Assembly (NCBI GenBank): GCA_016808115.1 | Contig: JAEQBH010000991.1 | Location: 1-64,000, forward strand | DNA from: Tetrastigma voinierianum | Taxonomy: Eukaryota > Streptophyta > Magnoliopsida > Vitales > Vitaceae | Length of the DNA: 64,000 bases | Reading direction: 5' to 3' | Part shown: piece by piece, positions 22,068 through 33,345 of the stretch | How the letters are laid out: the number at the start of each line of letters is the position of its first letter | Numbering within the stretch: position 1 is the stretch's first letter | Program-made: the position numbers and the translations under genes | The notes under the pieces: model-generated | What the model saw: only the letters and a program-made list of their open reading frames with translations | What the model was told of the DNA's origin: nothing | Databases searched by the model: none

Positions 22068-22510
22068 ATGGCGGCGAGGTGAAGCAGATCAGAAAGGTGA
22101 AGAAGATGTTCCAGCAGTTCGATGCCAACTGTGATGGGGGTCTTAAATCTTAATAGAGAAGAAATGACGGATTTGGTGGTGGCGGTGAACCCTAGGGTTA
22201 AGTTCAACGATGCCCAAATTAGTGCGATTCTGAACGAGAAGGGGCTCACCTATGACGGCCTTTTGAGGACATACGATGATGGAGCTGGGGTGGGGACGTC
22301 GACCGCCATTTCGACGCGCTCAGGTTGGAAGGAATTGAATTCGGATGACAACTAGGGGAAGTCGGCGTCTTTGTAGCCGTTGCTGTGAGCGGCGAGCGGC
22401 GGGGCATGGGCGGCGTCGCGAACCCGGCATTGGAGATCATGATCAGAGGTTGGCGACGGTGAAGAAGCGACAATTTTGATTAGTATTCGAATCGAGTTGA
22501 TCGGAGAATT
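22068..22510 (+). pseudogene. Fragment of an EF-hand/TPR-repeat host gene (copy A)
   Basis: Starts with an ATG at 22,068. After a one-base slip it reads V-K-K-M-F-Q-Q-F-D-A-N-C-D-G-G-L, an EF-hand loop with D-x-N-x-D-G-G, then R-E-E-M-T-D-L-V-V-A-V-N-P-R-V-K-F, I-S-A-I-L-N-E, G-L-T-Y-D-G-L-L, T-Y-D-D-G-A-G and F-D-A-L-R-L. This is the N-terminus of the plant protein family annotated as TPR repeat-containing protein At1g05150/At2g32450-like (my recollection), a protein of about 800 residues. Only the first 130 or so residues are present and no TPR repeats follow. Between I-L-N-E and K-G-L-T a block of about 13 residues is missing; copy B has it. A captured or duplicated fragment, not a working gene. 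Confidence 0.75.
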
Positions 22511-23390
22511 GGGGGTTTTGAGGACTATAAGCAATAATTTCAGGGAATGGACCTTTACAATTCGCAATCGGCAAACATTGATTGAGGCTCATGTGAATGT
22601 TAAGACAATAGATAACTACACTCTGAGGATGAGGATGTTCTTTATTTGCATTCACAAAGAAGCGTCAAGCCAGTCGGAGTTTAGTTTACGTTGACGTAGT
22701 ATTCGTAATCAAACCCAAATCCTATGACTTGAAGAACTTTTAGAGTTAGTCGTTCTTCATGGTGTCAGGCTTGGTTTAGTGTGGGGAGTGCAGGTTCGGA
22801 GAATCTATCTTTTGTAATTTAATCACATGTTTATTTGAGAGTCAGCAATGTTCCCAGTTCTTTCACGATGCCTGCCGGTGTAGGGCCGTATGCACGTGAG
22901 GGGAGGGTGTTGACATATGTTGCATATTGCTTACGAAATCACTCCTGAGGCCGAGGGGCTTTTGGAGAGTTAGTCATTTAACAGTTTCAATTCCATTCAA
23001 GTTCAACAATCTTTTTATTGTTGTTTCACTCTGCAATGGTCCATCAAAAGATTGTTTGTTTTTTCCTTCTAATTTCGTCCACCTCAAGATGTGAGGAGAT
23101 TATGACAACCCCAAACCTCATCACTTGATCTGCTGAGAGATTAAGTAAAGCTACTTCATCTAAACCCCATCACCCAATGCAGAATGTTTCATTCAAAAGT
23201 CAAAATTTTATTATGGAGGTTTGTATAAGATTTATTCTGTTTTGTTTGTTGTCTATCTGGCGCATTAGTATTAAAGTGTGAAGAGATATGTGTGAAAAGT
23301 AAATGGGGTGTGAAGAGATGTTAGAGGTGTATGAAACTTTCTCTTGTACTTCCGGACCTCTTCCTTGTAAACCAATTTCCTTCCTACTCT
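22511..23390. other. Gene-free stretch of the duplicated segment (copy A)
   Basis: 22,511-22,690 continues the match to 39,500-39,637 (GACTATAAGCAATAATTTCA, CTACACTCTGAGGATGAGGA). 22,985-23,200 matches 43,275-43,480 (TTCAATTCCATTCAAGTTCA, CACTCTGCAATGGTCCATCA). No coding sequence is recognisable. It could include the untranslated end of the host gene fragment. Confidence 0.6.
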
Positions 23391-23830
23391 TTGATGGTAC
23401 CCAGTTTTACCATCGTGTGAGATTCATGGAACTTTGATGGCCCCATGTCATGGGGATGAAATGTCACGATATATCCAGGCGTATTGATGTTCGGCGCCAA
23501 TGCTCGGCGATGACGATATATCATGGAAATATATATCAGTTGCGGTAATCTCGTGAAATATCTCAATTCTGCCAGCACCTGCGTGCGCGTTAGTTTAATT
23601 TTTCGGTAAAATATCGAGGAATGTCAGGATATATCGAGGATATATGATGGATACTCTCCGGGATATATCGGAATATATTTAATTGGCGGTTGAAATCCGA
23701 CGTCACGATGGTTATAGATTGATCGCGCGGTTCAATTCCAGATATATCGATATTCATATAAAAATATCGCGTAATATATATCGAATTATATAGATATATC
23801 CGTAAAATTCAAGTCTTAGATATATCCGTC
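23390..23830. repeat. ATATCG/CGATAT-rich low-complexity element (copy A)
   Basis: Dense irregular repetition of ATATATCG, GATATATCGG and AAATATCG. The same kind of sequence occurs at 43,640-43,825 and 47,090-47,280 in copy B, which together match this region with an interruption. It looks like a diverged simple repeat or a MITE-like element. No ORF. Confidence 0.6.
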
Positions 23831-24420
23831 GAAACCGATATTTTTCATCCTTGAGTGCATGACATACATTATTATTTTCTTGTCGCATTTATGAAATTTC
23901 GTGCTTGTGAAATTGAAGAAGTGAATTTTTCTCCACCTGTCAAAAATTTTATTTTAAAGTTTTTAATACATTTTGATTATAAGGTAGTACACACGTTTAA
24001 AGTTTAAAGTTAATAACTTAGAAACATTTGCATCCAAATTCAAATTCTTTCAAGTACTATTAAAAATTAACTTTTGGTGTTAAATCAAATTAATTATTAA
24101 TATATAAAATTAAAATTTAATTTTGATTTTACAAAAGAAAATAAATTTGGATTTTTTAGAAAATGTAAAGTTATTAAGCTTTGACAATTTTGAATAAATT
24201 TTTTAGAAAATTAGATATTAAAAAACAGTCTTTAAATTTTCGTCTCTCTTTGTCACTTTAATTTGAATAATTTTAATTTTAAAATTAAAAATTTTCTAAA
24301 ACCCAAAAAAATTCAAATTTATTTTCTTAATTACCGAAAATTCTATTATGTATTTGAGAATATTTTAGAGTAAAAATACTGTATTAAATAAAAGTGCATA
24401 TATTTTTAAAAAACTTTTAT
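23830..24420. other. AT-rich spacer of the duplicated segment (copy A)
   Basis: No genes. It matches 47,290-47,850 (GTAGTACACACGTTTAAAGT, AATTTTGAATAAATTTTTTAG, TTTAAATTTTCGTCTC/TTTAAATTTTACGTCTC), and its right part matches 49,677-49,884. Confidence 0.7.
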
Positions 24421-24739
24421 AATTAATGATATAAATGATAAAGTTTAAATTGTTATTTTGGTCTATCTTGGACAGAATCAAATAAAAGATTTTCTTAGCA
24501 TCACAGGTGGGGCCTTCTAACAATTATGCGGTTTAGAAAAGGTTCCATATGCACATGCCTGAGGGAATTAATTTTGAGGAAGGTTTTTAATAATATTACA
24601 TTTATATTCACTTTGGATTACATTCTTCTCATAGAATCTCTGTTCGTATTAGAACCGGCTTTATAAAAACTTGAAAAGTAATTTATCAATTAGTACGGGT
24701 TTGCTCCCTAATGATAATTAAGGCCAAGTGAAAATTGAC

Positions 24740-25250
24740 GATCTGACCGTAGCGGTTTTTCTGGGTTTTGGTTGAGTATAATCGTGTTTAGGTGCGTGTC
24801 GTGTTATTTCGCTGCTTAGCGTTGAATAAATGAGTCGTATTCGTGTTGATGCAATCTATGCAATTTGACCCAAATTGATCTGTTTAATTATTAATTAGTG
24901 CTTTTATTTAATAAGTTATTTATATTAAATATGGATTATTAATTATAATTCTGTAATTTAAATAATAAAATTAATACATGTTAAATTTAATAAGTTATTT
25001 GTTTTAAACATGTAGATAATTAATTATAGTCTTATTATTTTAAATAATCAAAATTAAATGAGTCGTATCGTGTTGGCCTTGCTGTGAGAACCGTAAATGG
25101 ATTAGGTTTGGGTTGCGAGGAATGTTGTAGTTTTAGTATTGTCACCGGATTTGGGTTGGCAGAATGTTGGCGGTCGTATATTATTGTAATAGCGGCTCTT
25201 GCATCGGCCAGTGTGGCGTGATAATGGGTCAAGTCGGCAATCGTGATTAC
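24740..25250 (+). repeat. 0.5 kb AT-rich repeat, forward copy (copy A, right)
   Basis: Forward copy of the repeat described at 17,328. Left edge GGGTTTTGGTTGAGTATAATCGTG, then GTCGTGTTATTTCGCTG, AAATGAGTCGTATTCGTGTT, the AT-rich core (TTAATTATAATTCTGTAATT, TTATTATTTTAAATAATC) and CGTATCGTGTTGGCC. Edge motifs built on GTCGTGTT and CGTGTTGG are typical of a repeat I have seen widely in eudicot genomes but cannot name. Confidence 0.7.
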
Positions 25251-25660
25251 TTTGATTAACTTCAGTATAATGGAGTGCTAAAGTAAATTTTGACAAAGTT
25301 ATAACAATCCTCTTTGATTATATTAAAAGACTGTCTTAATTTTAATTACATTTATTAATGGAACATCACTAATAATATGCCACTTAAAATTTAAATTGAA
25401 AATAAACAAATTAAAAGACAGGTGCATCTGTTGTGGGTCACGGCCAAAAAATCCACTCACTAGATGATGTGATAGACAATGTCAGCATATCAGGAAATTC
25501 TGCTTAAAAGAGAGGACCAATTGTTGAGTATTTAATTCAAGAAGACATTTATAACTTAAATAGAACTCACAATGGTAATAAGTGAAAGTATATTTGTAAT
25601 GTGGGGAAGGGTTCAAAATCCCATAATGAAACTTTTCAAAAATTTGAGAATAGGCATGTG

Positions 25661-25990
25661 TAAATTACTAATAAGTGGCAAAATTAGCTTTCGGCCGATT
25701 GGGCCTAGCCAGTCCGCGGAATTAAGCGGGTTAGATATTAAATTATTAACGAAAAAACGAGATGGGGTGGCTTCCGACGATATGGCCGGCACAGTATGGC
25801 CGGCTGGTATGGCCCGGCGAGCTGGCCAACCTCTCGAATTTTTTCTCGTGAAAAACCTTTACTGTGAATGGCGTACGTGAGTTTAGGCGAAGAATTTGGA
25901 GCATTGTCGTTGGCAAAATAGGGCCAATTTTGGCCGGCACAGTTTATTGCCCAGACCACTATTGGCTCGGCCCGCCGGGTGCGACTCTAG
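25661..25990. mobile_element. 330 bp copy-specific insertion, MITE candidate
   Basis: Copies B and C read TAGGCATGTGGCCCTAAG across this point (49,104 and 63,821). Copy A has TAGGCATGTG, then 330 bases, then GCCTAAGC. The insert is GC-rich with repeated GGCC, CCGGC and GGGCC words: GGCCGATTGGGCCTAG near the left, GGCTCGGCCCGCC near the right, and GGCCGGCACAG twice (25,792 and 25,933). No coding capacity that I trust. Insertion in A is more economical than identical deletion in B and C. Terminal repeats are not clean. Confidence 0.55.
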
Positions 25991-26362
25991 GCCTAAGCAC
26001 ACACTAGGCGAGTCCTTTGATGATGATCATTAGGCATCTCAGGTAATGGAGCGAAAAAAATTTAAATATAGATCTTAAATTGAAAAAATCGACTCAATGG
26101 TGGAAGAAATAATAGAACAAAAGTATTGTTAGTGAATAGTTTACAGCAGCCATTTGTAGAATATTCTTAGAAGCTGACCATTGCTTGATAAGTAGTTTGA
26201 AGGATGGAAGGAATTCGTTTGCTCTTTCAATGACAAAATTTATAGTGTATGGAGTAATATAAATATGAATGAAATATACGTGATGTAATTATTAAGGAAG
26301 AAAAGATAAAATTATGAATAGATTTGATCACATGCACCAGATCTTCATTGTGTGGAGATGCT

Positions 26363-29300
26363 TTATGAGCTGGCCAGGGGGTGGCTCGAAACGATTTAGG
26401 CTGGCGATACTTGAAATAGGGCGCCCCATGTTTAGTGTTAATATTTTTATTAAATTTAATTTTCTTGCTTTTGAGTTACCAAAAAGTATTAATTAACGTT
26501 TTATATTCAAGTTTTGCTACCATTTCTTTTGATTGTTGATGTACTATTGTCAAGTTAATCTTTTGCTGTGGCGCTGTAGTCGTCTTAAGTAAGATTTGCT
26601 CAATTTTAATTTTGAAAAACGCTTTTCATGACAGCTATTAAGGAATTATTAATATTACATAAGCAATGCATGCATTTGAAAGAATCTAACGCCTTTTATA
26701 TAATTTAGTATCTCAATTGGCGTATTTTTCTTTCGTTGTAAAATTTCTTTTAAAACATTTAGTTCTAAAAATAAATCTAAGCCATCAATATCGGAAGAAT
26801 TTGTGTTTTAGAAGCATTAGGGTCCAGCTTGATATTGTTTTAAGCTATCATTAGTCAATGATTTTGAATTTTCTAAGTTGAAATAAAAACCAAAATATTT
26901 TTCGTATTTGTAATTGTTAAAATGTATTTTTAGTGAAGAAATAAACGATCAATTATATATGTAAAATAATCAATTCTAAAGATTTCTTCCAATAGATTGT
27001 GTTACCTCATCATCGACATTTTCATCAAATTGTTTTTCTACGAACTCTCGTTTTTCACGAAATATAAGGTTCTATACCCATTTCACATGCAATCTCTTTA
27101 GATGAAAATCATAGCATTTGTAAATCCACTTTCCCTATTTTTCAAAAAAAAAAGAAATGAGACCTTTTAATTGATTTACTTATAACAATATCAATATGCA
27201 TGTCTTTTGATTGTAAAAATATTTTAACTAAGTTATTGGAGAAAATAAAATATCATACCAAATAGTCATGCCCAGTAGAATTCAAAATTCTCAATCTCAT
27301 ATGTTGCTAAACAATTAGCTTCACTCCTTGTTTAGGATCTTCCCGCACTAATTTCCTTATATAGTACAATAATGTATCTCTTATTCTTGGAGAGCAGAGA
27401 AAATATGACTAACTACTTGGCTTTCTGACACGACTTTCACAAAGTGTTTGTGATAATGGGCAGAAGTTAAACCTTGCAGTGGAATATTATCTTGTACAAA
27501 TTGCACCCTGCCGTTTTGTGGAAGATGAAAATAATGTGAATATATACGTTATTACTATTCAAGAAGTATGATATAGCGCTAGGACAAGGTTAGCCATATC
27601 CTGAAGTCTTAGATTTAAATTATGACAGCCCAGTGGTGTGTAAAATACTGGATTTATATTGAGTAGCCTTTTTGTACCATGCTGATGTTTTATTTCGTAT
27701 TAGACCGAATTATCATGTCCTTGTCTCCGTACATAAATTTAATATCTAGTTCAAGATTATTTATTGCATCTATAAGTTTATCAAATAAACCTTTCACTCG
27801 TATCATCTCTTTATCGCTCTAATAGCATATTCTTCTATTTATTGGACTTGTGTGCCAATATCTCACATTTATATTAATATAGAGACATTTGTTCTGATGA
27901 CTTGCATCGGGAGTACAATCAAGTATGATTGAATAATATTTTACTTCTTTGCTTTTTAATAATATTTGCTTCTTGCTTCATTTCCTAACAAACTTATCAA
28001 TTCATTTTGTATATTATGTCCCAAGATAATGGTTATAGAATTCTATCTTGTTGAATCACGGCAGACGTGTTCTTACGTGCTCCGGATCAAGAATTCTGTA
28101 ATCATTTCAATTATATAACTTAAAAAATTGCCATTATTTTCTTGATATAATCTTTTCATTTTCCCAGAAAAAGCTAGAGTATTTTTACCAAGATTCTTTA
28201 CAACGGCAATAATTCTTACTAATACATTTACCTGTCTTCTTTTCTCTATTAATTTGTTCTTCCAAGATACTCACGATCAATTGTTTTATTTAGTTGCAAT
28301 CTTGTTTCTAATTCCAATCCAAATAATTCATAATAGTTATATGCTCATTAAGATTTATTTCATGATTTTAAACAACTTCCAATATTTCTCAATGCCTTTT
28401 TGTTCCTTCATTAGCTAGTTTACTTGTAGAATAATTCATATTGAATAACTTGCAACAAAAACAAAATATTTTATCCAAATCTTTTGAATATACTAGCCAT
28501 CTTCTATCAAGTGTTTCCCCATTTGTTAATTTGCGAGAATATAATGTGTGGTGAAAATGTCTAGAGTGTTCATCCTTAGGAAAATGCAAATTATTATGTC
28601 TAATTGGACCGTTTCTGCCCCTAATAAATCTCTGTGATTTAGTATCAATATTTTCCATTGACTTGGATCACTTAAATATTTATATGACCATAATCACTTG
28701 TTTCATTAAGATTTTGATTGTCTTCTATTTCATTATCTTTTTATTTCCCTATTTTCTTTTTCAATATTTTCTATTTCATTATCCTCTATTTTATTATCTT
28801 ATTTCAATATTTTTCTACTTCAATATTTTTATTTCATTATCTTCCTATTTGTTATCTTTTATTTCAATATTTTCTATTTCAATATTTTTATTTTATTCCT
28901 CTTCAAATTTCATTATCTACTTGCTTTATTTTCCAAAATTTTCATCTAAATTTTTTTATTTACATTATTTTCTTACTAGTAACAAATTTATCAAGAGATC
29001 TTTTGAATTCTATTAGTTGATCTATTTTTCTTTTTTTTTAATTTTTCGTATCCACTTGGTTTGTCTTCTAGGTGTCTTATTAATATATTATAACTATATA
29101 ACAACAAAACAAACATATATAAAAATATAACAACAAAACAAACACAAACAAACACAATGACAATATATAGTATAAATAAAAATATATAACAAAATTTAAA
29201 TTTATGAAACAATAGAACGGCCGAAACAATAAAACTCAAGTTGAAGGACGGAGTGAGTGGATATGATCGATCCATTACTTGGCATAACCAAAAAAAAAAA
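26363..29300 (-). mobile_element. hAT DNA transposon (decayed), ends only partly resolved
   Basis: It contains a near full-length minus-strand hAT transposase remnant. The left end may be CAGGGGGTGGCTCG at 26,363, which fits the CAGGGG-type termini of hAT elements. I could not find a convincing matching right end near 29.1-29.4 kb. Copy B (about 49,490-49,560) runs from sequence equal to 26,340 straight into sequence equal to 29,840, so up to 3.5 kb, including the flanking (GA)n tract, is absent there. It lies about 0.9 kb upstream of the PLR start. Confidence 0.7.
26480..29090 (-). pseudogene. hAT transposase with TTF-type zinc finger (decayed)
   Basis: Read from 29,090 downward: a basic head S-G-Y-E-K-L-K-K-K-K (about 29,060), then an acidic, repetitive Asn/Glu/Ile-rich stretch (28,960-28,690). 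The TTF-type zinc finger follows in the 89-codon ORF at 28,658-28,389: F-P-K-D-E-H-S-R-H-F, then W-L-V-Y-S-K-D-L-D-K-I-F-C-F-C-C-K-L-F. Downstream are D-R-E-Y-L-E-E-Q-I (about 28,270), L-G-H-N-I-Q-N-E-L-I-S-L-L (about 28,010), L-N-L-R-L-Q-D-M-A-N (about 27,600), and the C-terminal dimerisation block G-L-D-L-F-L-E-L-N-V-L-K (about 26,780) with T-P-I-E-I-L-N-Y-I-K (26,720) and F-S-K-L-K-L-S-K-S-Y-L (26,600). Frameshifts and stops throughout. These zinc-finger hAT proteins are often annotated as zinc finger MYM-type protein 1-like. Confidence 0.85.
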
Positions 29301-29477
29301 AAAAAAAATTTGATGCGTGATGTGTGAGTGAAATTTGTGAGTTGGGTTCTCTTGAGACTCGAGGCACTTGTGAGAAGGCAGAGGGGAAAGAAAGAAACGA
29401 GTAAGTTTTTGTTTTCAGTTTGATAAGTGAGGGAGAAAAGAAAAAAAAATGTTTGTGTTATTGGTTTCTTGTTCCAC

Positions 29478-29478
<1 letters not shown>

Positions 29479-29525
<47 letters not shown>
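29479..29525. repeat. (GA)n microsatellite
   Basis: About 22 uninterrupted GA units, in the DNA between the hAT remnant and the PLR promoter. Confidence 0.95.
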
Positions 29526-29527
<2 letters not shown>

Positions 29528-29839
29528 TAAATTTAGACTATTAATTATTATATTGATTTACAAAGAGAGAAGGGGTTGAGTGTTAAAGGGGTGATTTGAC
29601 TTTGATATTTTGGTGGGCGATATGAGCTTTTAGGTTTTTTTTTTTTTATTGTTCGTTTTTAGATATTTAATGTTGGAATTGGATTATGGGCTAAAATAGT
29701 GATTAGGCATTTTTGTCACGTGAGTTGTTATAAATGTTTAAAAATTTGGGACCTTTTCTTGAAATGAGGCACAAAGCCAGATTTTATATCACAACATTGT
29801 TGTGCTGACTTATTAAATCTCCAACGGCTTTTGGAAGTA

Positions 29840-30169
29840 AAAATATAGGCTTTGAATCTTGATTTTTAGATGATGGCAGACTCTTAAGAATCTGAGCTCC
29901 TTCCACTTTTACAAATAATTTCAATTACCATGTTTTTCATAATTATTAATATAAATGATAAAGTCCTAAAAGTTGATGATTTAAATTGTTATTTTGTCCT
30001 TATCTTTATTTTATCTTATCATTATGATGTGCAGATTCAAATAAATATTTTCTTATCATCACAGAGTGGGGCCCTAACAACTAACAAATCAATGAAGAAG
30101 AAAAACTCTATCCTCCATTCTAAATCCTCCATATCTTGTGCCTGGAAAGGAAAAGGAGAGTAGAGAAAG
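29840..30169 (+). promoter_or_regulatory. Upstream region of PLR (putative promoter and 5' UTR)
   Basis: AT-rich sequence directly before the PLR ATG. The part 29,840-29,945 (CTCCTTCCACTTTTACAAAT, AATTTCAATTACCATG) recurs at 49,560-49,676. The part 29,948-30,075 (ATAAATGATAAAG, AAATTGTTATTTTG, TCACAGAGTGGGGCCC) recurs at 24,420, 47,860 and 62,584. The 90 bases before the ATG are A-rich and unique. I could not single out a TATA box. Confidence 0.55.
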
Positions 30170-30501
30170 ATGGGAAAGAGCAAGGTTCTTGTAGTGGGTG
30201 GAACAGGGTACCTCGGAAGGAGGATAGTGAAGGCAAGCCTAGCTCAGGGCCATCCCACCTTCGTCCTTCAGCGGCCGGAGATCGGTTTGGACATCGAGAA
30301 ACTGCAGATCCTGTTGTCCTTCAAGGTCAAAGGTGCTACCCTTCTGGAAGGCTCTTTTGAAGATCATAAAAGTTTGGTGGAAGCAGTGAAGAAAGTTGAT
30401 GTGGTGATCTCCGCCATGTCTGGGAGTCTTTTCCAGATCTCACAACCTTCTGTTGCAGCTCAAGCTTGTAGAGGCCATCAAGAAGCTGGAAACATTAAAG
30501 A
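30170..30501 (+). CDS. PLR: PLR exon 1
   Basis: The ATG at 30,170 has a good plant context (AAAGATGGG) and gives the family's usual M-G-K-S-K-V-L start. Residues 8-16 hold the dinucleotide-binding loop V-V-G-G-T-G-Y-L-G, and residues 33-38 L-Q-R-P-E-I. The reading agrees with the family to residue 85 (S-A-M-S-G). Residues 86-104 are out of frame relative to the family, and the family frame returns at E-A-G-N-I-K (residues 105-110), so two compensating indels lie between about 30,425 and 30,481. A GT at 30,502 is the likely donor, with phase off by a base or so against exon 2. Confidence 0.85.
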
Positions 30502-31651
30502 GTACTTTTATATATATGTATATATAGATATAGAGAGAATAGATAGTCTTGATTTTAGGAAGATATAACAATCCTCTTTGTTAATAAAAACTTGATGAAA
30601 GCCCATAGACAACAAAAAAAATAAAAGACAAAAAGGAGTCAACGGATATTTACACTTGAAAACCTAAATAGGTAAAAAGTCATTGAGAGCCCAGGCGTCT
30701 TGACGGTTGAAAAGAGGCCAGGCGTCTAAGGTATATTTTAACAAAAAAGCGATTTTTTGAGATTTAGGCAAGAGTTAAAAGGGTGTGGTACCGGCGGTGG
30801 CGTGTAAAAACTTGCAGTAGCTCACCAATCTGATCGATTTTAAGCTATAACTGCTTAATAATTCACGTCGTATATCGGCCGTTAAATATGTCATTTCATC
30901 TGGAAATGGAAATTTAAGTATTATCTTTGTTGTCTTGTGCCGAATAGTTTAAACGATATTTGTGTAAATATTGATATGTATTTGTTCGCTGCGATCCTTT
31001 CTTGAAAGATTGTTCTATTCTTTGTTGGAGGCAAGGGTTTTTGTTTGGCGTCATTTTTGCTTTTCGCCATTTCATAATTGGAGATGCTCACAAGACTCAG
31101 GATATTACATCATTATGATTATTATGAATATAATATTTCTATATTTATTATAGGAAAATTATATTATAGATATTAGAATATCTAATTTTATAGATATAAA
31201 AGAAAGTATCAAAATATAACTCATTTTATGAATAGATAATCTATCTAGATTAGAGTTAGAGATATAAGAAATAAAATCTAATAAAAAAATGTTCCATTCA
31301 TACAATAAAATATGGGGTTAAGTTGAATTCTTGACGAGACATCTTCAGAAAAATATCTACACACCCATAAACATAAAAAAGCATAAAAAAAAAAAAACTC
31401 CATTTGGAATCCATAGAGAAAGAGTGGAAGAAAAGAAAAATTTAGAGGAAAATAAGAAATAGATTTAAGCTTAATAGCAACCGATGTATTTATTTTAACT
31501 ACATTTATTTATTTATCTTTGTTGTATATATAATACTGAGACTAAGAAATTTTAAAATGCCACAGAAATTATGAAATTTTAGTTATATTTAATTTTTCTT
31601 TTTATATTTTGTATGATAAAATTAAATATGAAAATAATTTTTATATTATTA

Positions 31652-31702
<51 letters not shown>

Positions 31703-33345
31703 TCCATTGCTTGGGCCAGAGTGGAGTCACCTAGCCTAACTTGATGCTTTTGAAAGAGATCTAACACTCTTTTATTTTCATTAAAATGTTGTCGTGATTT
31801 GTAATTAGTAATAATTAATTAAGCTAAAATATATGTTTGATTTCAATTAAATACATATGTTTGGAACAACACTCAAAATATTCCTTTGAGAACCCTCACC
31901 TAAACAAAAATTTGTGTGTTTGAAAGATTATGCGTTGTTATGAAGCTATAACGAGATCTAAAATAAAGCAGGAGAGAGAGAGAAAACGATAAAAGAAGTC
32001 AATATATAGAAATAAGATGCTTTTTAAAAAATATTATTGATGAATTTTGAATTATATGATATTCTTGTAAAAATTTGATTTAGTTTAAACACAATCAATT
32101 ATAGTTTTCTTGACATAAAAACAATCAAATTAGAAGTTAAAATGAGTACTTTGTGTATTGGAAATCCAAGACAAGTTGCGTTGAATTGATTATTTCTTAA
32201 TTTAGATTTGTCTCGTATTAATAATCAATCTAATTAATCCAACTAAATTACTAAGAAGTTTGATGTTGGTTATTATTTTCTTTTGTTTTATTTTTATAAT
32301 TATGGGACCGACAAAAAATCATAAAATCAAATGTATAACCCATATTATCTCTGTTATTCATCTCCTTGAGTTAAATTTAAATGCAGAGATTATCAAGTAG
32401 AAGAAAGTCTTAGAAATATTTATTTTCACTCAATCTAACTCTAAAACTATTTCAATGTCTTGAGTCATTGTACAATATATTTTGTTCTATAAAAAAGAAG
32501 TGTTACTTTTTACTTCCTCAGTATGTTCCAATAATTTTTGAAAAGTAAGGCTAGTTTAGAGCACAGAAAATTGCCTAGGAAATAAAATAGGGAGGAAAAA
32601 GAAAATGAAAAGAAAATGAGGAGAAAATAAAAATAGATTTAAGTTTAAAAGCAATTTTACATATTTATTTAAACTCATTTTATTTGTTTACTCTTTATTA
32701 TATAAGGACTAAATTTAAAATATAAAATTTTATCTTTTATATTTTCTATGGTGAAATAAAAAATAAGAAAATCATTTTCTTTAGGTTAAGTTTGGAACTT
32801 GGAAAGTACTAGAGAAACAAATAAAATGATTTTCAATAAACATGTATAATTCTTTGGAGTTTTATTTTCTCATTTTTGGTTCACTATAGGAAATATAAAA
32901 AAAAAAACTATAATCAAAAAATTCCTCCAAAATTTACATAATTTTGAATTTCATAATCCTTTATAACAATAGAGAAACAAATAAAATGATTCTGAATAGC
33001 ATGCTTATATAATTTATTAAGTTTGAACGTATTTTTATTTTCATTCAAACTTTACATCTTTCCACGAAACTCTTTATTTTCCTCTATTTTTGTTTCCATA
33101 AGCATTCTTTCCCAGGTTAAGCATGCAAGCGCTTCTTATTTTTCTTTCTTTAGTACTTTTAGGTTCCAAATGGAGCCTTAGTATTTTCTTTTTCTTTTTC
33201 TAGTACTTTCTAGGTTCCATACAGAGCTTGAGAGTTTTCCATAGGACTTCTAGCTTTTGGATATTGGTAACTTCCTCATTATATATTTTGATGGGATTAT
33301 ATTATAAACTAGATTGATACTAACTTTGATCCAAAAAACTGGTAG
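30502..33345 (+). other. PLR intron 1 (about 2.8 kb), AT-rich
   Basis: Long for this family by my recollection, and probably enlarged by repeats. TATAACAATCCTCTTTG at 30,564 is shared with the duplicated segment at 25,301, 48,755 and 63,476. A moderately GC-rich patch lies at 30,690-30,860. A (TA)n tract lies at 31,662-31,700. Several AT-rich blocks resemble each other (TTATTTTCTCATTTTTG- and AGGTTCCA.ATGGAGC-like stretches at 33,160 and 33,210). No coding sequence seen. The acceptor is CTGGTAG at 33,339-33,345. Confidence 0.65.
31662..31700. repeat. (TA)n microsatellite in PLR intron 1
   Basis: About 19 uninterrupted TA units. Confidence 0.95.

Larger units (their letters stand above)
24420..26330. 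repeat. Duplicated segment containing a PLR promoter-like block (copy A)
   Basis: Opens with GATATAAATGATAAAG, then AAATTGTTATTTTGGTC, TTTTCTTAGCATCACAG and GTGGGGCC, which parallels the sequence just upstream of PLR (29,948-30,075). It continues with the 0.5 kb AT-rich repeat, then TTATAACAATCCTCTTTGAT and AACATCACTAATAATATGCC and GACAGGTGCATCTGTTGTGG. It matches 47,850-49,450 and 62,584-64,000 along its length. No ORF of substance. Confidence 0.8.

Noticed and set aside
28663..29020. Phe/Ile/Tyr-rich + strand ORFs that look like membrane proteins
   Set aside because: They are antisense to the repetitive acidic N-terminus of the hAT transposase.
29341..29380. Right terminus of the hAT element at GAGACTCGAGGCACTTG
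   Set aside because: It shares only about seven bases with the reverse complement of the left end, so I did not accept it as a terminal inverted repeat.
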